The notes: generated by a model from the letters alone, not told the origin. A stretch of 11,538 nucleotides of DNA from Dehalococcoidia bacterium (GCA_030642645.1 DAOWNJ010000020.1:1-11538), one strand, 5' to 3'. Numbered from the stretch's first letter, positions 1 to 7,400 are shown. Made by a program: numbers and translations.

Positions 1-381
1 ATCCCTCGCTGCCCTAAGGAGCATACCGGGCTCAGGCTTTCTGCACCCGCAGCTTCTTTTAAGCTCTTCTATCTTCGCCTCCGGGTGGTGGAAGCAATAA
101 TACTCTCCATCAAGGAAGGCCCCCACCCCGGCAAGGTCATTTCTCATTTTGTCTTTAATCTGATTGAAGGTCTCCCAGGAGAGGTGCCCCTTGGCCATCC
201 CCGGCTGATTGGAGGCGAGTATTACCATAAATCCCATCTCGTGGAACTCGTTGATCGCCTCACCAACCCCGGGGAGAAGCCTGAACTGCTCTACAGTAAA
301 GGGGGAGTCTATTATCCCCTGTTCATTCCAGTAGATAAGCTCATTTACCACCCCATCCCTATCGAGAAATATCGTCTTCAT
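1..381 (-). CDS. gmhB: HAD-family heptose bisphosphate phosphatase (GmhB-like), C-terminus cut off by window edge
   Basis: Predicted D-glycero-D-manno-heptose 1,7-bisphosphate 7-phosphatase, which removes the 7-phosphate before nucleotide activation. The first 127 residues are visible. They show the HAD nucleophile motif FLDRDGVVN (Asp7 nucleophile, Asp9 acid/base), the second HAD motif ASNQ (about 56-59), and the zinc-loop pattern of the GmhB/histidinol-phosphatase subfamily (Cys96, His98, Cys111, Cys113) running into CRKPEPGM with Lys115. I chose the ATG at 381 because it places the nucleophile Asp at residue 7, usual for the family. The gene overlaps the 3' end of the upstream isomerase gene by 23 bases, so translation is probably coupled. 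The 3' part, roughly 50 residues by family length, lies outside the window. Histidinol-phosphate phosphatase shares these motifs, but the heptose-pathway neighbours favour GmhB. Whether it prefers the alpha or beta anomer cannot be read here; the HddA/HddC neighbours imply alpha. Confidence 0.88.
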   Translation of the reverse strand, partial: MKTIFLDRDGVVNELIYWNEQGIIDSPFTVEQFRLLPGVGEAINEFHEMGFMVILASNQPGMAKGHLSWETFNQIKDKMRNDLAGVGAFLDGEYYCFHHPEAKIEELKRSCGCRKPEPGMLLRAARD

Positions 382-979
382 CTAACTCCTCGATCCTCTG
401 CCTCAGGCAACTGCAGACCAGGTGCCCAAGCGCCAGGTGAAACGACTCCACATGGGGGGTGGAGTTTACTGGCACGACGATGCAGACATCGGCTACCTCC
501 TTCATTGGCCCACCATCAAATCCACTGAGTCCGATTGTCTTTCCTCCCACATCCCTGGCGTATTTCATCGCCTTGAGGAGGTTCTGTGACCAGAGCCCCG
601 CCTTATCCCTTCCGGCACCCCCATGGACACTTATCGCTATAAGGACATCCCCTTTCTGGTAGAGATTCTTGAGCTGCTCATAAAAGAGGTTATCGAAGCC
701 GTCATCGTTTATCAGGGCAGAGGTTAGCGGGATATTGTCATTAAGGCACAGGGCGCGCAGCCGCTTCTTTTCCTTCACTATGGTGGTCTTGAAAAGGTCG
801 CAGGCGAAATGGGTGGCGGTGGAGGCGGAGCCACCGTTTCCGCAGGTGAACACCTGATTCCCTCTCTTCCAGGCATCGAAGAGGAGCTCGGTGGCCCTAT
901 CTATATCCTCCACCGAGAGCATATCGATAACCTCCTTCATCTCGGAGAGATATGATCTGATGAAACTTTTGTTCTCCAT
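359..979 (-). CDS. gmhA: SIS-domain phosphoheptose isomerase-like protein (GmhA family)
   Basis: Predicted sedoheptulose 7-phosphate isomerase, making D-glycero-D-manno-heptose 7-phosphate as the first committed pathway step. The 206 residues form one SIS domain, close to the GmhA length of about 190-200. Visible motifs are CGNGGSAS at 46-53 (sugar-phosphate loop), a second phosphate-loop region ISVHGGAGRD at about 116-125, and a C-terminal VESFHLALGH segment whose Glu178, His181 and His186 match the catalytic/metal-binding region of GmhA. The second loop departs from the usual STSGNS-type sequence, so this may be a distinct SIS subfamily, and assignment as GmhA rests partly on its neighbours. 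The ATG at 979 lies 11 bases after the kinase stop, and a GAGGG Shine-Dalgarno overlaps that stop. The 3' end overlaps the phosphatase gene. The family usually acts as a cytoplasmic homotetramer. Confidence 0.85.
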   Translation of the reverse strand: MENKSFIRSYLSEMKEVIDMLSVEDIDRATELLFDAWKRGNQVFTCGNGGSASTATHFACDLFKTTIVKEKKRLRALCLNDNIPLTSALINDDGFDNLFYEQLKNLYQKGDVLIAISVHGGAGRDKAGLWSQNLLKAMKYARDVGGKTIGLSGFDGGPMKEVADVCIVVPVNSTPHVESFHLALGHLVCSCLRQRIEELDEDDISR

Positions 980-990
980 TTCAAAAACCC

Positions 991-1986
991 TCAGAGGCTT
1001 TTCATGTTCACTAGAGTCTTTACTCCCTCAAAGTCGAACTTGAATCGCTCCTGCCTGAGTCCCATCCTCTTCATCGCCTGAGACAATCTAGGTTTATCAT
1101 TATTATTTGTATAGAACATAAAGAACCCACCACCCCCCGCCCCCATTATCTTCCCACCCATGGCGCCACTCTTTCTAGCCAACTCGTAGCACTCGTCAAT
1201 AAACGGGTCAGAAATCCCCTGGGAACGCCGCTTCTTCATCTCCCAGTGAATATGGAGCAACTCCCCAAGGTCATCGACCCTCCCCCTCTCCAGAACCCTC
1301 CTTGTTTCCAGGCCGATCTCCTTAATCCTGTGGAGGTTCTGGATCATAGCGGGATCATCGCTCTTGCTCCTTTCATTTTGATCAGAGAGTATTTCCGAGG
1401 CACTTCTTTCCCTTCCTGTATAGAAGAGGAGGATATTGCTCTCAAGCTGATCCAGGACCTCATCTGAAATTTTGAGGGGCTCGACGTAGACATCTCCATC
1501 TTTATCGAAGGTAAGGCAGGTTATGCCACCAAAGGCAGCGATATATTGATCTTGTTTCCCTATCGGCTCTCCGAGGAGGTCTATTTCGATGTGGCACGCC
1601 TCATCAGCGATCTGTCTCTGGCCAACAAACTCTCGCTTATATGCATGGAGGGCGTTAAGCAGTGATACTGTGAAGCTTGAAGATGTTCCCAGGCCACAGT
1701 TTGCCGGGACATCGGCAACGGACACAAGCTCCAGGCCGCCATTGAGACCGAGGAGGTTCAGCGTTTCTCTGAAGATCTGATGCTTTATCTCGGAGACATC
1801 GTTTACTATCTCTGTCTGGGAATAGCTGAGTCTGGTGGAGTCATAGAATCTTTTATTTACCGAGATGAAGACATACTTATCAATTGCGGCTGCGATCAGG
1901 AACCCACCATACTTGGAATAATAGCTCGCAAGGTCTGTCCCCCCTCCCCCCAATGTTATCCTGACCGGTGCCCCGGAGATTATCAT
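991..1986 (-). CDS. hddA: GHMP-family D-glycero-alpha-D-manno-heptose 7-phosphate kinase (HddA-like)
   Basis: Predicted ATP-dependent kinase that phosphorylates heptose 7-phosphate at C1 to the 1,7-bisphosphate. The 331 residues have a typical GHMP-kinase layout: an N-terminal GGGGTDL motif (13-19) of the sugar-1-kinase branch, the glycine/serine-rich ATP loop GLGTSSSF at 98-105, a GEPIGKQDQY segment around residue 165 with the likely catalytic Asp, and the C-terminal motif KIMGAGGGGFF typical of GHMP motif 3. Length matches HddA proteins. The start codon overlaps the hddC-like stop as ATGA (1983-1986), a classical translational-coupling arrangement. Related enzymes such as fucokinase or other sugar-1-kinases share these motifs, but location between a sugar nucleotidyltransferase and a GmhA/GmhB pair makes the heptose role the best reading. 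No truncation or odd residues were noticed. Confidence 0.9.
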   Translation of the reverse strand: MIISGAPVRITLGGGGTDLASYYSKYGGFLIAAAIDKYVFISVNKRFYDSTRLSYSQTEIVNDVSEIKHQIFRETLNLLGLNGGLELVSVADVPANCGLGTSSSFTVSLLNALHAYKREFVGQRQIADEACHIEIDLLGEPIGKQDQYIAAFGGITCLTFDKDGDVYVEPLKISDEVLDQLESNILLFYTGRERSASEILSDQNERSKSDDPAMIQNLHRIKEIGLETRRVLERGRVDDLGELLHIHWEMKKRRSQGISDPFIDECYELARKSGAMGGKIMGAGGGGFFMFYTNNNDKPRLSQAMKRMGLRQERFKFDFEGVKTLVNMKSL

Positions 1987-2690
1987 TGTGAAGCTTCCTC
2001 AGATAAGATATAACGCTCGAACTCCCTCAGGCCTCGTGGCGAGCCGATCTCGTAGAAGCGTTCCTTCACCTCGTATGCCAAGAGCTCACCCTGCTCTATA
2101 AGTCTTGGGAAGAGCTCATCGAGGGAATAGGGCTCATTTTGGGGGATCATTTCAAGGACCCTTCTCTGGAAGATGTTTGCCCCATACTCTATGTAGACCA
2201 TGTCGGCAGTCCTATCCTTCTTGCTGAATTTCCTGACCAAGTCTCCTTCAACTAGAGTGTTGCTTTTACCATAGCGATCGGAGTTCTTATAGACACTCAT
2301 AAGGGCAGGTTTATTCTTCCCCTTGAAGTAAGACATGGCAGCACCAAAATCCAAATGGAGGTATGAATCCCCGTAAAGGGTGAAAAACTCATCCTCAAGG
2401 AGCCCTTCTGCATTCCTAAGCGCCCCTGCGGTGCCAAGGGGCTTGTCCTCAGGGCTATAGCTTATATTCACCCCGAAATCCCTGCCATCTGTGAAGTGGC
2501 TCTTGATCTGATCGCCAAGATGGCCGATACATAGAACAATATTGGCTATGCCGTTCCTCTTCAGGAGCTCAAGCTGATACGCCAGAAAGGGCCTCCCCTG
2601 GACTAATACCATTGACTTAGGCTTATTCTCGGTTAGCAGCCCCAGCCTCCTTGCCAATCCTCCAGCCAATATTGCCACCTGCATTGTCAT
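1983..2690 (-). CDS. hddC: Sugar-1-phosphate nucleotidyltransferase, probable heptose 1-phosphate guanylyltransferase (HddC-like)
   Basis: Predicted to transfer GMP from GTP to D-glycero-alpha-D-manno-heptose 1-phosphate, giving GDP-heptose for glycan assembly. The 235 residues form one nucleotidyltransferase (GT-A-like) fold: N-terminal AILAGGLARRL with the nucleotide-binding glycines (10-11), PKSM with the conserved Lys25, LGTAGAL at 85-91, and GDSYL with the metal-binding Asp108. It lacks the long C-terminal hexapeptide domain of larger pyrophosphorylases, which fits HddC length. It is the first gene of the operon, about 25 bases beyond the U-tract of an intrinsic terminator. ATG at 2690 is followed by a second ATG at 2684; neither has a strong Shine-Dalgarno (only CAGG at moderate distance), so the exact start is uncertain. 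Family motifs alone do not separate GTP from other NTP use; the guanylyl assignment comes from the operon context. Confidence 0.85.
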   Translation of the reverse strand: MTMQVAILAGGLARRLGLLTENKPKSMVLVQGRPFLAYQLELLKRNGIANIVLCIGHLGDQIKSHFTDGRDFGVNISYSPEDKPLGTAGALRNAEGLLEDEFFTLYGDSYLHLDFGAAMSYFKGKNKPALMSVYKNSDRYGKSNTLVEGDLVRKFSKKDRTADMVYIEYGANIFQRRVLEMIPQNEPYSLDELFPRLIEQGELLAYEVKERFYEIGSPRGLREFERYILSEEASQ

Positions 2691-2714
2691 CTGTGTTGAG
2701 CCTGATGCTTGATG

Positions 2715-2764
2715 AAAAACAAAAAACCTATATCTGCGAGACTATCATCTCCCGCTAATACAGG
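2715..2764 (-). terminator. Intrinsic terminator of the riboswitch leader
   Basis: On the minus strand, CCTGTAT (2764-2758) pairs with ATATAGG (2733-2727). An inner stem GCGGGA / TCTCGC closes an eight-base loop, with a 2x2 internal loop between the stems. Six Ts follow immediately (2726-2721), then G and five more Ts. This is a textbook Rho-independent terminator placed between the aptamer and the hddC start. It is likely the expression platform of the riboswitch rather than the end of an upstream gene, since no minus-strand gene lies upstream. Confidence 0.85.
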
Positions 2765-2776
2765 CTTTGTTCTTTT

Positions 2777-2867
2777 CAGTGGCAGCCCAACCATCATAGC
2801 CTCCCTCAGAGACCGTAGACTCGCAGCTTTGCGTCCCCACCTTTCAATGGGTTTGCCTTTTTCACTG
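2777..2867 (-). promoter_or_regulatory. Cyclic-di-GMP class I (GEMM-I) riboswitch aptamer
   Basis: Read on the minus strand, this 91-base element matches the GEMM-I consensus. P1 is CAGTG (2867-2863) with CACTG (2781-2777). Next comes GGCAAACC, then a hairpin CCCATT-GAAA-GGTGGG whose GNRA tetraloop is the one known to dock in the distal helix, then the signature GGGACGCAAAGC, then the second helix ending in TTGGGCTGCC. Aligned by eye to the V. cholerae Vc2 aptamer, the ligand-contact positions are kept: G20 equals 2856, A47 equals 2829 and C92 equals 2782. A G at position 20 favours c-di-GMP over the cGAMP-type variant. It sits between a consensus promoter and a terminator, ahead of the heptose operon, so it is expected to control that operon at transcription level. 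Confidence 0.93.
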
Positions 2868-2880
2868 CTCTATTCAGTTA

Positions 2881-2908
2881 ATGCTGATAATTAGCCCTTA
2901 TCCAGCAT
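2881..2908 (-). other. Leader hairpin between promoter and riboswitch
   Basis: On the minus strand ATGCTG(G)ATAA pairs with TTATCAGCAT, giving ten base pairs with one bulged G and a seven-base loop. It lies about 10 bases after the predicted transcription start and 13 bases before the aptamer P1. It has no T-run, so it is not a terminator. It may stabilise the 5' end of the transcript or insulate aptamer folding. The function is inferred only. Confidence 0.5.
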
Positions 2909-2924
2909 CCTTAATCTTCATTTG

Positions 2925-2953
2925 ATTATAAAAGGCATGGGAAAGGCTGTCAA
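2925..2953 (-). promoter_or_regulatory. Consensus sigma-70-type promoter of the heptose operon
   Basis: On the minus strand a perfect -35 box TTGACA (2953-2948) is followed by a 17-base spacer and a perfect -10 box TATAAT (2930-2925). Transcription should start near 2918, giving a 5' leader of about 228 bases to the hddC ATG, which carries the hairpin, the c-di-GMP aptamer and the terminator. Such a strong promoter combined with a premature terminator fits constitutive initiation with control by attenuation. Confidence 0.88.
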
Positions 2954-3508
2954 TGCTCCTTTCGGTCCTGCCTTTTGGCCCAATAGTTCAAGTTATCGCC
3001 AAAGGCAAGTTGCCAACAGGATGGAAGAGAGATAAAGATCTGGCTATTACATCATCCATGGTCTCATATTCACATAATTACACCTCCTCCTGCTTTAAGG
3101 ATGCGCACCACCTCAGCTACCGAAAGCGCCTTCTCTATCACTTGATTCCTCACGGCCCTTCTGGTATCATTTGAGCATGGTTGACACTATTTGCTCGATG
3201 ATTTTTGGCAGAATGTTAGTGGAGCTTTGGAGGAGCAAGTTGATGTTTTACCCACAGTCTCATGCTTCTTGGTGGAGTGCAGAGGTCCAAGCACACTACA
3301 TTGAGGGGAAGCGGGTTCGCAAGTGGGAGGAGAACCCTAATTTTCCAGAAGAGATGCGCACGAAAGGATTCTTGAAGGGACCAGAGCCGTTGCAATACCA
3401 ACCTGTAGGTGCACTCTACTGGGCTCAGGCTCTTATGGTGCCTGGGATGACATGGGGGTGTGGCCTCATATAGTGTCTCATCCCGCCGGGGCCGCCAGAG
3501 GGGGGTCG
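2954..3508. other. Gene-free stretch with possible decayed coding fragments
   Basis: I find no convincing intact gene here. On the minus strand three short protein-like fragments follow one another in three different frames: one of about 27 codons ending at the TGA at 3167-3169, one of about 34 codons ending at the TGA at 3070-3072 (it includes the segment VIEKALSVAEVVRILKAG), and one of about 26 codons ending at the TGA at 2988-2990 (it includes MDDVIARSLSLFHPVGNLP). That succession could be a gene broken by frameshifts, but it could also be chance; I do not recognise a family. On the plus strand an open frame from 3171 (TTG) or 3177 (ATG) to 3473 codes for about 100 residues rich in Trp, without a Shine-Dalgarno or a recognised domain. 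The stretch looks poorer in G+C than the flanking genes. Confidence 0.35.
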
Positions 3509-3558
3509 TCTCTCTTGTAAAGAAGAGATCGGGGGTTCGAATCCCCCATGCGCTACCA
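3509..3558 (+). pseudogene. 3' half of a tRNA-Thr(UGU)-like sequence, 5' half missing or degenerate
   Basis: From the anticodon loop onward the spacing is exactly that of a tRNA: loop CTTGTAA (3514-3520, anticodon TGT for Thr), 3' anticodon strand AGAAG, five-base variable loop AGATC, a perfect T arm GGGGG-TTCGAAT-CCCCC (3531-3547), acceptor strand ATGCGCT, then ACCA (3555-3558). The 5' side does not fit. The anticodon stem has a mismatch (C-A) and a wobble. A four-pair D-stem can be drawn (3490-3493 with 3504-3507), but its loop lacks the usual conserved bases. The seven bases where the 5' acceptor strand should be (3481-3487) make only one pair with the 3' strand. I therefore call it a tRNA remnant or attachment-site-like fragment, not a working tRNA. 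It ends 35 bases before the phosphoesterase start. Confidence 0.6.
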
Positions 3559-3593
3559 GGCATTTTACATGCAGCCCCTGATCTGAGGAATTT

Positions 3594-4280
3594 ATGAAGG
3601 TTGCCATCTTTGGGGATTGCCACGGCTATGCACCTGGTCTTGATGTCCCGACCGCAGAGCTCATGGTCAGTATCGTGGGATCCATCGATGCCGATCTAGT
3701 GCTCCAGGTTGGAGACATGTGCTCCTATAAGCCTTTCCCAAAGCCGGTCTACTGGATCTACGGAAACCGCGACTCTATCTCGATGATAAAGGCCTCAGAG
3801 CAAGGGAAAGCAGGTATCGAGAACCTGTTCCTTATCAAAACAGGCAAGCTCCTCACCCTCTCCATAGCAGGGGAAGAGATAAAAATATCCGGCCTCAATG
3901 GTGCATATGATCCAATATACTATGACCACCACAGGGAAGAGCTGGGGGATGACGGATTGGGCTACTTTGTGGAGGAAGACGTCCAGAAATGCCTTCATCT
4001 TAGGGGTATAGACATCTTCCTGGCCCATGGCTGCCCGTCTGGGCTAGGATTTGGCAGGGAGCCTGATCACGGCGTCCCTCAAATCATGGAGATACTCGAT
4101 GAGGTGAGGCCGAGATGTATGCTCTGCGGCCATGCCCACTTCTTCCATCAGGCTGAGTATAGCGGCTGTAGGATATACTCCCTAGCCGAGGCAAAGGAGG
4201 AATATTACCTCCTGGACACTATCTCAGATAGTCTGGGGAGGGTAGCAATCAACCCAGGAAATAGGTCCCGGGACTATTGA
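3594..4280 (+). CDS. Calcineurin-like metallophosphoesterase
   Basis: A 228-residue single-domain protein of the calcineurin-like phosphoesterase superfamily, which uses two metal ions to hydrolyse phosphomono- or diesters. All metal-ligand motifs are present in order: GDCHG (Asp8, His10), GDM (Asp41), GNRD (Asn58), the isolated histidine in LAHGCPSG (His145) and GHAH (His180, His182). The third motif is GNRD rather than GNHE/D: the usual catalytic His is replaced by Arg, as happens in some small phosphodiesterase subfamilies. There is no signal peptide or membrane segment, so it is probably cytoplasmic. ATG at 3594 has a GAGGA Shine-Dalgarno four bases upstream, and the family motif begins at residue 7, supporting this start. 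The substrate is not evident. The rpoB promoter begins inside its stop codon, so it is not obviously part of the rpoBC transcription unit, though read-through is possible since no terminator separates them. Confidence 0.88.
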   Translation: MKVAIFGDCHGYAPGLDVPTAELMVSIVGSIDADLVLQVGDMCSYKPFPKPVYWIYGNRDSISMIKASEQGKAGIENLFLIKTGKLLTLSIAGEEIKISGLNGAYDPIYYDHHREELGDDGLGYFVEEDVQKCLHLRGIDIFLAHGCPSGLGFGREPDHGVPQIMEILDEVRPRCMLCGHAHFFHQAEYSGCRIYSLAEAKEEYYLLDTISDSLGRVAINPGNRSRDY

Positions 4281-4305
4281 CAATATTGATAAAGTATAGT
4301 AGAAT
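4277..4305 (+). promoter_or_regulatory. Probable sigma-70-type promoter of rpoBC
   Basis: A perfect -35 box TTGACA (4277-4282), a 17-base spacer and a near-perfect -10 box TAGAAT (4300-4305). The -35 box includes the TGA stop of the phosphoesterase gene (4278-4280). Transcription would start near 4312, leaving a leader of about 124 bases before rpoB. The rest of the leader shows only a weak stem, GAGAT / ATCTC at 4393-4409, and the rpoB Shine-Dalgarno AAGGAG at 4424-4429. Confidence 0.75.
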
Positions 4306-4435
4306 TCTTGTTTGCGACTAATGATGATAGGGAAATTGAAGCTGAAACCCCCTTTTATTCATTTGATCCCCTGATTTAGTTTCCGAAGCGGTGAGATTGT
4401 TTTGATCTCTTTATGCTACTTTTAAGGAGCTGTAG

Positions 4436-7400
4436 ATGACTCTTAATGCCCCACACAAACGGAGAAACTACGCCAAAATTCCCGATGTCCTAGAGGTTCC
4501 CAGCCTTATCCATATCCAGCTCGACTCCTTTCGCTGGTTTCAGGAGAAGGGCCTGAGGGAGCTCCTGAACGAGGTCTCCCCGATCCAGGACTTCACCGGA
4601 AGGAGGATGGAGCTACGCTTCATTGATTACTACATCTGGCCTCTAACTGAGGAGAGAGAGGATCTGACCGAGGCTGAAAAGAAGAAATACCGCCCGAAGT
4701 ACTCGGAAAAGGAGTGCCGGGAGCGAGATGTCACATACTCATCCCCCCTCTATGTCAGGGTTCAAGTCCTGAACAAGGAAAGTGGTGAGCTCAAGGAGCA
4801 AGACCTCTTTATGGGGGAATTCCCCCTGATGACCCCGAATGGAACCTTTGTGATCAATGGGGCGGAGAGGGTGGTGGTAAGCCAGCTCGTCCGCTCCCCA
4901 GGGGCATATTTCACCATGGAGCAGGACATCTCCAGTGGGAGGGAGCTTTGCTTCTGTAAGCTCATCCCCGATCGAGGGGCATGGCTTGAGTTTGAGACCT
5001 CAAGCAAGGATGTCATCTCGGTTAAGGTGGATGGAAAGCGAAAGATCCCGATAACCACCCTTCTTCGGGCCATTGGCTGTGCCAGTAGCGGGGAGCTTGA
5101 GGAACTTTTCATGGATGTGGATACATCACCTGAGCATCACTACACCAGGGCGACAATAGAGCGAGACCCCCTGGTTACCAAAGAGGAGGAGGCACTGACG
5201 GCGTTCTACCGCAGGCTGAGGCCTGGGGACCCTCCCACTATAGAGAACGCCACGACCCTTATCCAAAACCTGTTCTTCAACCCCCACCGCTATGACCTTG
5301 GCAGGGTTGGCAGGTATCAGCTCAACAAAAGGCTAGGGCTGGAGAAGTCACCAAACCAGAGGGTTCTCACAAAAGAGGATATCATTGAGATAACCCGCCA
5401 CATCATTATGGTGAACAATGGCGCCGACACCCCGGACGATATCGACCACCTCGGGAACCGCCGTGCGCGCACAGTTGGGGAGCTCATCTACAACCAGTTC
5501 CGCATCGGACTTTTGCGCCTGGAGAGGGTGGTAAGGGAGCGCATGAGCATCACCGACCTGGATGTGGCAACCCCGAGCACCCTGATCAACATCCGCCCCG
5601 TGGTCGCCGCTATAAGGGAGTTCTTCGGCAGCTCTCAGCTCTCCCAATTCATGGACCAGACAAACCCGTTAGCTGAGCTAACACACAAGCGCCGCCTCTC
5701 ATCGCTTGGACCAGGGGGGCTTTCTAGGGAGAGGGCTGGCTTTGAGGTTCGTGACGTCCATCACTCCCACTACGGAAGGATCTGCCCCATTGAGACCCCT
5801 GAGGGGCCGAACATCGGGCTCATCGGCTCACTGGCAACATATAGCCAGGTCAATGAATATGGCTTCCTCGAGGCTCCCTACCGTATGGTGGTAAGGGAGC
5901 TGGAAAGCAATTCCCCTGAACTGGTGGGGAGAGCCACGAGGGAGGGGATCTCCGATGATGAAGGAAACGCCATCCTGGAGGCAGGGGAGGTGGTGAGTGA
6001 AGAGGCGATGGAGAGGCTGTCGGCTGTGGGGCCGAGGGGGGTGAGGGTAAAGCCGTTTGTCTCCAACCAGATCGTCTACCTATCCGCAGATAAGGAGGAG
6101 CAATACACCATCGCTCAGGCAGATGCCAAGCTCGATGAGAGGGGTCAATTCATCCAGGAAAGGGTCGATGCCAGAGAGGGAGACCGCTTCTACAAGGAGA
6201 CCCCGGACAGGATCGACCTGATGGATGTCTCACCGAAGCAGATAGTGAGCGTGGCCGCATCGCTTATTCCCTTCCTGGAGCATGATGACGCCAACCGCGC
6301 ACTTATGGGGACAAATATGCAGCGACAAGCAGTCCCTCTTTTGCGTCCCGATGCACCGCTGGTTGGGACCGGTATGGAGGGGAGGGTTGCCAAGGATAGC
6401 GGACAGGTCATCTTCTCCGAAGGCGATGGTGAGGTTGTCTCGGCGAGTGGGGATGAGATCATCGTCCGGGATAGCGAAGGAGAGCACCATTACCCCCTGA
6501 TGAAATTCAGGCGCACAAATCAGGGGACCTGCCTCAACCAGCGACCCATTGTCGAGAAGGGCGACCTGGTGAGGCAGGGGCAGGTTCTAGCCGATAGCTC
6601 ATCGACCGAGGGAGGGGAATTGTCCCTGGGGCAGAACGTCCTCTGCGCCTTCATGAGCTGGGAGGGCTATAACTATGAGGATGCCATTATTGTAAGCGAG
6701 GACCTTGTCATGTGGGACAAGTTCACCTCGATCCACATTGAGAAGCACGAGGTTGAGGCCAGGGATACCAAGCTGGGGCCTGAGGAGATAACCAGGGACA
6801 TACCCAATGTTGGCGAGGAGAGCCTTAGAGACCTCGATGAGGACGGTATTATCCGAACCGGGGCCGAGGTAGGACCAGGGGACATACTTGTTGGCAAGAT
6901 CACCCCAAAGGGGGAGACCGAGCTCACCGCTGAGGAGAAGCTACTTCGCGCCATCTTCGGGGAGAAGGCCAGGGAGGTCAAGGATACATCGCTCAGGGTC
7001 CCCCACGGGGAGAGGGGAAAGGTCATCGCGGTGAGGGTCTCTTCACGGGACAGTGGTGATGACCTGCACACCGGGGTAAACAAGCTGGTAAGGGTATGGG
7101 TTGCCCAGATAAGGAAGGTTGCCGAGGGCGATAAGATGGCGGGAAGGCACGGAAACAAGGGGGTGGTCTCCTGCATCCTGCCGAGAAGGGATATGCCATT
7201 TTTACCAGATGGCACACCGGTGGATATCATCCTGAACCCCCTTGGTGTCCCATCTCGAATGAATATCGGACAGGTATTTGAGACCCACCTCGGCTGGGCG
7301 GCACACACCCTGGGGTTCAAGGCCATTACCCCTGTATTCGATGGAGCTGATGACAAGGCCATTGAGGGTGCCCTCTCACAGGCCTGGATCCTCCAGCGCT

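Noticed and set aside
85..528. Plus-strand open frame of 147 codons
   Set aside because: It runs antisense to the gmhB-like and gmhA-like genes, whose minus-strand products carry clear family motifs.
3181..3214. TTGACA at 3181-3186 on the plus strand as a promoter
   Set aside because: No acceptable -10 box at 16-19 bases spacing; the nearest candidate (CAGAAT) is 22 bases away.
3216..3623. Minus-strand open frames with GIRTPDL and GGFEPPISSLQ peptides
   Set aside because: These peptides are the familiar spurious translations of the antisense strand of tRNA sequences; here they come from the T arm and anticodon region of the tRNA-like fragment.
4218..4232. Inverted repeat ACTATC-TCA-GATAGT inside the phosphoesterase gene
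   Set aside because: Six-pair stem with a three-base loop, no T-run, inside coding sequence; likely chance.
4393..4409. GAGAT/ATCTC stem in the rpoB leader as a terminator or attenuator
   Set aside because: Only five A/T-rich pairs followed by three Ts; too weak to call.
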